A DNA stretch of 64,000 bases from Glandiceps talaboti. Lineage: Eukaryota; Hemichordata; Enteropneusta; Spengelidae. The notes under the pieces were generated by a model. The model ran no database searches, had not been told where the DNA came from, and saw only the letters and a list, made by a program, of their open reading frames with translations. This document shows, one piece after another, positions 55,501-64,000 of the stretch (the first letter of the stretch is position 1; each line of letters starts with the position of its first letter). A program made the translations under genes and the position numbers. The stretch lies in assembly GCF_964340395.1 (NCBI RefSeq), contig NC_135555.1, forward strand, positions 1,992,501 through 2,056,500, read 5' to 3'.

Positions 55501-57376
55501 GTACTATCCAGGTAACTTTATGGCCATCGACAAGATAACAACAAGTGACAAATACAAGGACAGGTTCGTTGTGAAGAAACTTGTAACATCATCAATCCCT
55601 GATAATGACAGCCAGGATTGTATGGATAACACACACTTCTCTGTAATCAAGGGAACAGAGGATAAAGAGGTTAAGGATCCTTCAAGATCTTTGGCTGTTA
55701 AATCCATGATTACAGATCCAAATGATGGTGATGCGATGTCTAAAATCAAAGGGGATGGGACCTTTGGCCGAGATAAACCAGTCACAGTTACTGAAACCAG
55801 AGTCAACAATATCAAGGATGTCGAAGGATTCTCTGATGTGCAAATGAAAAAGCCAAGCCCAAACATGGATGACAACACAAAACAGCAAGCCAGCGTAAAA
55901 CCACGACTTAAAACTAGATATGATGTACCTTATGCATATAGTCACACTTTGGACAACTTTGGAAATAATACGGTAGATCATTTTGGATTAGGCCAGTGCA
56001 ATGTCAACCAGGAAATCTTTGCATATCATGCAAGTGGAGATGAAAACTGGGGAATGACTCCTCCCCACAGTAAAACTGAAGATACCAGGATGAAAAATAC
56101 AGATAGAAAACAGTTTTCTCAGTATATTCCAGAGAAGACAAATAAAAAGGTAATGGATGCTGAATTAAATGAGGATGACCATGACACACTTGATCACAGT
56201 GACGACATCTTGTCTAACCAAGGTATCAGAAATAAACCAGTGTATGCCTTGTTGTCTAAGAATATCACGCCTCATTTAATGAATGACTGTCATGATAGGA
56301 TGCCAGCAAAGAAGCCTTTCAAACCCAAGACCATCGGATACAAAGACAGTCGATATGCAAATGATCATAAACCAAACATGTCTATACCGTTTGGATTGAG
56401 TTATAACACAGGTGCAGAGAGTGGAGAGGAACACACACAAGACTGTATTGGTAAATTTACTGAGTACAAAAACATACAAGAATCAGGAAAGGTAATCCCT
56501 GTGAAAGACAACACTACAGCCATAGGAAAGAGATCCGTCAGTGCTGTCCTGCCAGGGAAACTCCCCTATCCCTATGCTCGACACCCTGAGGTGGACACAA
56601 ATAAGATACAAAGATCACCCAAATTGCAAGGCCATGAAATTTCCTCCAATAAGGCTCAAAGTTACCAAGAACTTACAAGTCAGGATGGCAACAGGCCAAA
56701 ACCTCGGATGCTTTTGAGGGATGTCCTCAATGACTATGCCAGGAAAAATAACTTTGAACCAAAGAACTCGGAAGTTGGTGAAAATGATCTGATGACACAA
56801 CAATGTTCAGACAGAGTTGAGACCAAAGTCAACAGAGATTCCAAAGCTGATTCTGAATCTGAATCAAAGGGGGTGACTGATGAAAAGAAACCACCACAGA
56901 GAAAGAGACTGTTACTAAGGGAACTGTTAGATGCATACAGAGAGGGACATCCAGATGAATTCGCCACAGCCGATAAAAATGATCAGAATGACGTAATGAA
57001 GTTGGAGTGTGATGACAAACGCTGTGACGACACGGCATATGTTTCCATGGATTCTAATGATGCCGATGCTGCAGCTGCTGCTGCTGAGAAAGCAGCTAAG
57101 AAGGAATTGTTGAAGACGCTTCTTGGAATGGGAGAGTATCTTCCTGAAGACCAGAAGATGTACACGGAGGTTGATATGTATCACTGCCATTCTCCTTCTG
57201 TTAAACCACGTCCAGCTTTGAAGAAGATGATGGATAAGAAGAGCAGCTCAATGAGTCAAGGTGCACGAAAGAAAACGTCATCTGATAAGAATCTCGGGGA
57301 GAAAAATTCAGGTGGAAGAACTAAAAGAGCTGTTCACTGGGCTTGGGACGTAGCTTCAAATACATATCAGATGTAA
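51339..57376 (+). CDS. large acidic, probably disordered protein of unknown function, 1,248 aa, 5 coding exons
   Basis: Not recognised. Coding exons 51339-51356 (six codons), 51725-51862, 52295-52387, 52763-52802, 53919-57376; introns are GT-AG and the total is 3,747 nt in frame. The ATG at 51339 is the only one in the first exon that stays in frame with the splice; the ATG at 53930 could start a shorter form. The product is rich in Asp, Ser, Lys and Asn, lacks Cys/His arrays, signal peptide or membrane segment, and looks disordered. An N-terminal module occurs twice (CTKPSDL..KKS..LN.R..NFV near residues 115 and 205, each followed ~60 residues on by VGRVLDN). A helical motif LLLREL.DAY recurs three times near the C-terminus ([30 protein letters not shown]). 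It ends [14 protein letters not shown], which may be a conserved tail. Confidence 0.8.
52460..52599. repeat. (TG)n/(TATG)n microsatellite
   Basis: ~140 bp TG array with GCGTGC interruptions and a TGTGTA hexamer end, in intron 3 of the 51.3-57.4 kb gene. Confidence 0.95.
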
Positions 57377-57420
57377 CATCTAAATCCTGTTCGTCGTATC
57401 ACATAGACAAAGAATCGAAA

Positions 57421-57426
57421 AATAAA
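57421..57426 (+). terminator. candidate polyadenylation signal
   Basis: AATAAA 45 bp after the stop of the 1,248-residue gene; a second near 57440. Confidence 0.5.
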
Positions 57427-57925
57427 CGAAATCAAGAAAATAAATGTAAAGATGTAATACGGAAGCTAATGCGAGCATAATGCTCATTATAAGATCATTC
57501 TTTTGGTTTGGATCACTTGGACGGTAATTGTACGAATGAAATAATTGATAATTATACACCAATTGCACTGAGTGTGTGTCTTCTTTCACAACATATAAAT
57601 ATGTTTGTCATTTTTACCATACAGGGAAACAGGTCTTTCATATTTTTGTCCCGCTGACGTATTGCCTTAAACTTCGTTCGAATGCGAACTTGATATGACA
57701 TCACTTCAGTTACCTTTCATTTTGATGAGAGAGATGTCCAGAGCAGAGGAGGATAGAGCTATGAGTTTTCTAGAGATGGGAATGCAAAAAAGTTATTTAC
57801 CCCCAGTATCTGGAATCCAGATAGAACTTGGTAAAAACCATGATAATATTAAACGTTATTTTAGTCGCAATTTAAGACCGCTCTCCCCCGTAGCTTTAAA
57901 CACTTCGCCTTTTTTTCTAATTCTG

Positions 57926-58025
57926 TTATCGATGGGTGAAACACTATTACTTTGCTATTGTCTTGTTCTGTTATCGATGGGTCGAACACTATTACTTTGT
58001 TATCGATGGGTCGAACACTATTACT
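57926..58025. repeat. short tandem repeats around TTATCGATGGGT
   Basis: Three copies of TGTTATCGATGGGTCGAACA-like units with uneven spacing (~37-54 bp) in the intergenic region. Confidence 0.7.
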
Positions 58026-58426
58026 TTGCTATTTTCTTGTTCGAAGCAAATAACGAAGACCATATCCAGACCACGTGAGACAAATTAATGTGATCACCCT
58101 TAGAAGTGTGATATTCCATACCACTAAACTAAAGCAGTGCGAATTGTCTGAGCTGATATGCAGGATACACTCATTATTGTACAATGACATCCACTGACCT
58201 ATAGCGAGTACGGATAACACTAAAATAATGAAAACATACGTAGACTAAAGATTAGCTTTTAAGAATGTATTTAATTAACATTTAAAATTGAATTAATATT
58301 TAAACGTGAGAGGTGTGTCGTCCATATAAAATTCTTTTCCTGTGTACATTGTATAAAATTGTCATAGGAAATGTCCATATTCAGTCACTACCGGCTTTGT
58401 CCATGTTGCACGTTGTCATGGTTACA

Positions 58427-60955
58427 CTATTTGCGCAGCTCCTCTTCCACCTCATCTCCAAATAGAGTATGCGATGCATGTCGCTGGCAACATCCTTCAT
58501 GGTCTACAAATGGAAGAGATGTAAGATGAGAGAGGAGGTAAAGGTTTGAAATTATTTGAAGTAGTTCTGATCAAGATGGGAATTGTACTCTTAAATAATC
58601 AAAGTTACACCTTTTTTGACTTTGAACTGATACGGATGAAAACTTTATATCTCAAGAGCTTGTTCGATATTTTAGAAATTATAAGCGAAAAAAAAAATAC
58701 TAGTATGAACAGTTCATATAACATTGTTATTCATGTATCTTTAAAAAGCATAACACCAACTCTGCAATATTACACGATTTTATATAATATATTGACAAAT
58801 AAAAAGTAATTTGCGTGTGTGTTTATTCAGTTACAACAACAAAACATAAGCATAGAATATCGTATAAAGAAGGAAATGTGATATAAACATCTCGACTGAA
58901 TACAAACTTAATTATAACGAAAACCTCAGACCAGTGGTCTGAGTGAAAACAGACTAGTATAGATTGGAAATGATCGGTAACCATCTATCGCACCCCCCCC
59001 CCCGGCCCACAGCCACCTACCCCCACCCCGTTCATGGTTGATTGAACTTGATCCTTTCTTTGGCATGTTGCCCATGGTTTTCCTCCATATAATTAGTTGA
59101 AACTGTTCTACACGTACCCCATACCTAGGTATAACTTTAAAACAATATAGAAATCACTTTGTACAGACGATTTGCTTGTATATTAAGCTAGAATATAACA
59201 ATTAACACTGTAAACTTACCTAAGAATTCACAGACGTATCCTTTTGGGCGAAAGTCACAATATTCATCATCCCAGCGATACCACTTTCTCTTACTGTTAA
59301 GAAATCATGAGATTGAACTTGAAATTATATGTCTTACTTGAAAGGATATAGATTGAAAATAAATGTGAGATGCTATAGGCATACTGGAGAGGGTGTCAAT
59401 GGAAAATAGATGTGGGTTGCCTTGCTGGAAAGGGTATAGATTGAAAATAGATTTCAGATGCCTTACTGGAAAGGGTGTCAATGGAAAATAGATTGAGATG
59501 CCTTACTGGAGAGGGTGTAAATGGTTGACGTTACTGACAAGTGGTTGTACATAAAGTCTTTTTGTCACACACACTGTGCGCGTACACAGTGTCACACACA
59601 CTCTATGCACGTACACAGTGTCACACACAGTCTATGCGCGTAGTGTCACACACACTCTATCTCTTTCCCCTCCACTCTCTCCCCCTCCCCTCCTCCCTCC
59701 TCCCCTCCCCTTAAATTACTTCACAAATCGACTAACAAGTAAATATTACGTACATGCATGGATCAAAGTGATGACAAAGATCGTACGAAATTATTACAAT
59801 AAAACTTGAGAAAGTCACTTACCTCAACTGAACACAATCTTGTCCGTTAGGATTTCTCTTCAGATTGTTATTGGGTTCCCTTGGTGCCCAGTTGGAATAC
59901 ATATTACAAACACCAAGCCTATCACCATCAAGCCATCGGAATGTGTCCTCAGTATCAATATCACTCAGCCCTATCCAGAATCCAGAGGAGACCTCATCTC
60001 CAATACCAAAATCAATAATGTAGTGATGTATTAATCCGTCGTGTTCTTTGTTCGCCAACTTGGCAAGTCGTCCTCCCTTGTCCTTACATATTTGGTCCGC
60101 CTCCGGCCACATCACTTGATCGGTGTACACTTTAAAGCGTCGACAGTTACAGAGAGGCCCATACTCTGCAAAGTTTATATTTCATATGTGTGACCTTTGA
60201 CACTTGATAATGTAACATTTGTTATTCGAGAATGTAACATTTAATACCTAGGGTACGAATATAGATTTCTGATATGCGACTCTCTTAGATAATGTGTTGT
60301 ATATCACAATATCGTCATCCTTCAAGTTATCGTAAGTTATCACGACATAAAATGGAGGTTAGATGAATTCTTGACGATAATTTAGAAACGAATAATGATG
60401 ATTCAAGCAAATTCTGTGGTCGAAAGTTTAATTGATTTGTAATCATCATGTGAGGAAGATGACAGTGCACTAAACTGAACTAAACTGAAGTGAACCGAAG
60501 TGAAGTGAACTGAGCTATAAACTAAGCGAAACTAAACTATAGGCCAGGTTAGGCTGCTGAGCTAAACTTGATCTAATTTGAAGTCCCCGAGCTGAAACAT
60601 TTTACTCTTTTCCGTTATTAACAGATTTTTTGGAAACTATTTAATCTTTATATGGGTTGAGTTTAAACATGCCAATAATAGCCGTTGAAGGCGCTACGTA
60701 AACTGATGTCCGTGTGTAAACAAAACTAAGAACCGTTCAGACAATGTAATCGTTTGTCAACAAAGCGTAAATGTTTAATAACTATGTGAGCATACAGTAC
60801 GTTATATCAATAATTCAAAATTAAGAACAACAATAATGTGAAAAATGGTTCATTTATTACTACCAGGGTTCTAATTTATGACACCACAACTTACCTGCTG
60901 CTTGGCTCAAAGACAAGAGAGTCACGTGGACTACTAGAATTACCGGAATCAACAT
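58427..60955 (-). CDS. secreted single-domain C-type lectin, 184 aa, 4 coding exons
   Basis: Coding exons on the minus strand: 60955-60895, 60165-59823, 59293-59220, 58503-58427; all GT-AG, total 555 nt, giving 184 residues. Residues 1-20 (start MLIPVILVVHV, end LSQAA) form a classic signal peptide. The C-type lectin fold spans ~26-160: GGRLAKL at 51-57, the WIGL motif at 84-87, W98, the EPN motif at 117-119 (mannose-type specificity in characterised lectins), QDC at 129-131, WDD at 142-144 where WND is usual, and YVCE at 154-157. Cys47/156 and Cys131/147 should pair. A 24-residue tail with vicinal Cys164-Cys165 and acidic residues follows. An upstream ATG at 60968 in another frame overlaps this start. 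Likely an extracellular carbohydrate-binding or defence protein; the ligand is not deducible. Confidence 0.92.
59395..59523. repeat. ~40-bp imperfect tandem repeat
   Basis: About three copies containing ACTGGAAAGGGTGTCAATGG, downstream of lectin coding exon 2 on the gene strand, within intron 2. Confidence 0.75.
59566..59660. repeat. ~30-bp tandem repeat (GTGTCACACACACTCTATGC)
   Basis: Three to four imperfect units in intron 2 of the lectin gene, followed by a CT-rich stretch to ~59712. Confidence 0.85.
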
Positions 60956-61169
60956 CTTCTGACGTCATAAAATTTTCATTTAGCACCCTGCAAAAATAGA
61001 GACGTTTAAACATGGCTTTAAAAAGACGTTTTTTGTGAATTTCAGGCGCTAAGGCAGAGACGTGACATTGGTTTTTACATGTACAGAGTTTAACTTTCAT
61101 AGGTCTACACAAATGAAAACATCATGTTCTGTATATACCATAATATCAATTAATAATAATAATATCAAT

Positions 61170-61416
61170 TCAGATTTCAATAGGATAGAAAAGAAAGAGC
61201 AATTTGAATTTCTTATGCAATCAAAACAACAAGAGATTATAATTGCTCTCTGTATCGAAACTCATGTAAAAATATTTAATCATGAAAATTGTTGTGTTCT
61301 TTAATATCTTTATTACACTTTTGTACCCAAACAGAATTGTCAATTTTCTATACGGTTGTAATAAAGTTATATCTAATCTAATCTAATCTAATCTAATCTA
61401 ATCTAATCTAATCTAA
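61170..61416 (+). mobile_element. 5'-truncated LINE tail with (ATCTA)n
   Basis: A short plus-strand frame ending ...FLMQSKQQEIIIAL..., stop at 61302-61304, recalls ORF2 C-termini of non-LTR elements. It is followed by a short 3'UTR ending GTAATAAAGTTAT and nine ATCTA units (61372-61416). It lies antisense in the 5'UTR intron of the lectin gene. Confidence 0.5.
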
Positions 61417-61768
61417 CGTGAATTCAAGTTGATTTACATGAAAATATGTCAAATGCCAAAGTTTGGTACACAGTTTCTGCTAAAAACAATTTTAAATGAA
61501 ACATGATAACTATTATTATAGTAAACAAATTGAAATTAACAAAAACCACTCTAATGCAATTCACAAATGTACCGTGGAGTAAACTCATTTGACGAAGCAA
61601 CACTGCTGAATCAAGTTACCCCAAAGTCAAAACGACGTGCACATATAAAACTTTTATAAGCATCAACTGATCAATAATATCGGAGGCTGCGAGTTCATCG
61701 ACAAAACAGACTTGCATAATATTTTTTTGTAATTTGTAAATCTCAATACTAAAATTGATAATACCAAT

Positions 61769-61943
61769 GTGTGTATTCAAGTTGACGACAATGGTGTGTA
61801 TTCAAGTTGACGACAATGGTGTGTATTCAAGTTGACGACAATGGTGTGTATTCAAGTTGACGACAATGGTGTGTATTCAAGTTGACGACAATGGTGTGTA
61901 TTCAAGTTGACGACAATGGTGTGTATTCAAGTTGACGACACTG
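61769..61943. repeat. 25-bp minisatellite, 7 copies
   Basis: Seven units of GTGTGTATTCAAGTTGACGA plus five bases, identical except in the last copy, in the 5'UTR intron of the lectin gene. Near-perfect identity indicates recent expansion. Confidence 0.95.
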
Positions 61944-62014
61944 ATGTGCTGAGCCACTACCAACAAGTTCTATGACATTTCTTAATCAAAAAGGTGATAG
62001 AATAATATACTTAC

Positions 62015-62070
62015 CTCCAAAGTCACCAACAATAAGTGCCAGTAATGGTACTCAAGCTCCTCTTGAGATC
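62015..62070 (-). other. 5'UTR exon of the C-type lectin gene
   Basis: A perfect donor (GGAG|GTAAGTAT on the minus strand) ends this exon at 62015, and a good acceptor at 60988/60987 begins the exon carrying the start codon. With a TATA box at 62096-62103 the first exon would run from about 62070 to 62015 and be non-coding; the joining intron is ~1.0 kb. Confidence 0.6.
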
Positions 62071-62095
62071 TGGCAAGGAATGTTTATGAAACGAG

Positions 62096-62103
62096 TATTT
62101 ATA
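62096..62103 (-). promoter_or_regulatory. TATA box of the C-type lectin gene
   Basis: TATAAATA on the minus strand, ~80 bp upstream of the donor of the non-coding first exon. Transcription would begin ~25-32 bp downstream, near 62068. A TATA box is typical of inducible or tissue-restricted genes. Confidence 0.6.
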
Positions 62104-62144
62104 CCTTGCCGTAACACCTTCATAATTTTGGACCATATTGGCTA

Positions 62145-62204
62145 GATAGAATAACGCCATATTGGATAGAATAACGCCATATTGGATAGAATAACGCCAT
62201 ATTG
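62145..62204 (-). repeat. 20-bp tandem repeat upstream of the lectin TATA box, 3+ copies
   Basis: Identical units at 62145, 62165 and 62185 with a partial copy at ~62131. On the gene strand each contains CAATATGGCG, a YY1-like (AANATGGC) motif. The array starts ~40 bp upstream of the TATA box. Confidence 0.85.
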
Positions 62205-62209
62205 GACAG

Positions 62210-63260
62210 TGACGTCATATTCATAGTTTCTCGTTAGGTTCCATATTGTCGCTAATTACTTTCGCTATTTCGAATTAAGACAAAATGTGTTGTTTTATTC
62301 AATACTTGTTATCGTTCTGTACTTGTAATACAACGTATGGCTCTATTACTTTATCATTTGATTAATGCTTCGTGAAACAAGATCGTTACACATTGATAAA
62401 CAAAAATGGGTGTTGGCAATCACTCGTCATCTACCACACGGGCCTAAAACTAACATATGGTATGGGCTTTTCAATAAGACACGTATGTTCAGTTTCCTTT
62501 CTATAAAGACACGTGAAAAATCACACGATCATTACAGGCAGTCAGAATAGAAAACAATTTATTAGTTGAACAATACGAACAGATAATTAATTTTCATCTG
62601 CCTGGTCTTCATTTTGTTTGTACTTTGATGTTTGTATATTTGTTTGATATGATATGGCCTTGTTTATTTACTATGTGGACTTATAATTGAATACTGCACA
62701 CAATAAATGCCGTGCAAAATATGTAAAAGTCGACCCTGTAGTATTCTGTTGATGACAGGGTTATACATGTACAATTTCAATATCGTTCTGTTGTCACAGA
62801 CAATTTGGTACACCTCAAACTATGTTTTCGAATTACTCGTAGTTTGTCAAATTCGATTCTACAAATCCCCCGGTTTCTAGTGAAGGCTACATATGGTTAT
62901 CGGTAAGTACATGTACAATAATGTAACTAATTCTTCACATGAAAAAAAATAATACAGAAAAACATTCGGAGTAGTACTGTACCCCTTTAATATAATGAAT
63001 TAAACATGACAGCCTTATCGTGATTCTTAACTAACAGTACTAGTATGGGCGTAGACATTTCTCAATACGTGCCATGGATATGATCACATGTTATACTTAT
63101 TTACGTGTGAAATAGAATATTGTACGTCCATCTACATTTACGTAGTACATGGTATTTTAGTTAACTGACAAAAACGCACGCACACATATGTACATACTGT
63201 ACACCCCCTCACTGTCATCTCTCTGTCTCTGTACTGTATCTCTTGATAGGTCGCTGCCTT
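62210..63260. other. intergenic, nothing recognised
   Basis: AT-rich sequence without a supportable gene, RNA or element. Confidence 0.5.
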
Positions 63261-63277
63261 TGCTCTACGTCCCTCTG

Positions 63278-63279
63278 TC

Positions 63280-63330
<51 letters not shown>

Positions 63331-63385
63331 GCATGCCTGTTTGTCTGTCTGTCTGTCTGCCTGCCTGTTTGTCTGTCTGTCTGCC

Positions 63386-63425
<40 letters not shown>

Positions 63426-63500
63426 ACTCTCTCTCCGAGGTTGAAAACTTCCGTCCTTCTGGATGACAACCAGATAGACACACATACACGCGCGCACTCG

Positions 63501-63543
<43 letters not shown>

Positions 63544-63606
63544 ACACGCACGCAGACACACACAACAGTAATGATAATAACAACAACAACAACAACAACA
63601 AACAAA
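63278..63606. repeat. (CTGT)n, (AC)n and (AAC)n arrays
   Basis: CTGT tetramers with CTGC interruptions (63278-63424), then CG/AC-rich (63487-63565) and AAC trinucleotides (to ~63605). The last ~390 bp of the window show no feature. Confidence 0.95.
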
Positions 63607-64000
63607 CGTATACATACGTACGCACAAATTAAAAAGCCTGCTTGAACGTTGTTATTATAGCATAATTATAGCATAACATTCAAAAGTTGTCTTCCACATA
63701 CGGACTCCCAAATTTCTTTTTTAGAGTCATAAAGTGGACTATATAGATAAAGAAGAATTACGTATAGATGGATATAGAAGGATTATTCAGACGTAATACG
63801 AATATTCTCAATATTCAACTTGTTTCTGTTCTCTATTTTACTGTTGCTGTAACTCTGTCGTTAAATACTAGAAACGTATGGCAAAGAGCTAGAGTTTTGA
63901 ATGAAATTGTCATCTTACCAATACTAGTACGCATATGGTAATTAATTATTTTGATAATCCGCTTAATAATTACGTGTAATTATCAAAAAGTGAAAACATA

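Noticed and set aside
60891-60968. Frame beginning MTSEDVDSGN as the lectin N-terminus
   Set aside because: The alternative frame gives a clean signal peptide and joins the lectin exon in phase; this one hits a stop soon after the splice.
61769-61943. CRISPR-like regular array
   Set aside because: Head-to-tail tandem repeat without spacers in an animal genome; the same applies to 9758-9916 and 12484-12635.

Overview
This is a gene-sparse, AT-rich, intron-containing animal nuclear sequence. It has canonical GT-AG introns, AATAAA signals, many simple-sequence and minisatellite arrays, a tRNA-derived SINE, 5'-truncated LINE tails and foldback (inverted-repeat) elements. Gene content and repeat style suggest a marine invertebrate bilaterian (a lophotrochozoan or an invertebrate deuterostome such as a hemichordate). 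I cannot fix the phylum from the sequence alone.

Layout. 1-10.4 kb: mostly non-coding, with one small single-coding-exon gene for a basic, helical, unrecognised protein (3434-4132) behind a CRE/CCAAT-like promoter. 10.5-15.8 kb (minus): a complete four-exon D-2-hydroxyacid dehydrogenase of the GRHPR / 2-ketogluconate reductase type; its introns are full of tandem arrays and inverted repeats. 19.2-23.9 kb (plus): a three-coding-exon C2H2 zinc-finger gene (about 20 fingers, AT-hooks, and an N-terminal 8-residue repeat array). 28.5-46.9 kb (plus): a complete 19-coding-exon ELMO gene, 724 residues, closely collinear with vertebrate ELMO1/2. 51.3-57.4 kb (plus): a five-exon gene for an acidic, probably disordered 1,248-residue protein that I do not recognise, with internal duplications. 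58.4-62.1 kb (minus): a four-coding-exon secreted C-type lectin with an upstream 5'UTR exon and a TATA box. For every multi-exon gene the exon phases close exactly, so all five reconstructed reading frames are intact.

These are unrelated host genes, each with its own transcription unit; I see no operon-like or functional cluster. The most unusual material is non-coding. A dispersed repeat family (around 43.0, 44.3-45.3, 49.2-49.9 and perhaps 50.3-50.5 kb) combines a short hairpin whose stem sequence differs between copies, a CTGTCYG-rich tract, and a core that in two copies recurs every ~146-151 bp. Two tandem duplications copied a functional splice site into the adjacent intron (a GRHPR acceptor and an ELMO donor). 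A truncated LINE lies almost against an ELMO exon, and several foldback elements are present, one of them in the probable ELMO 3'UTR. No rRNA, intact tRNA, CRISPR array or endogenous-virus copy was seen.
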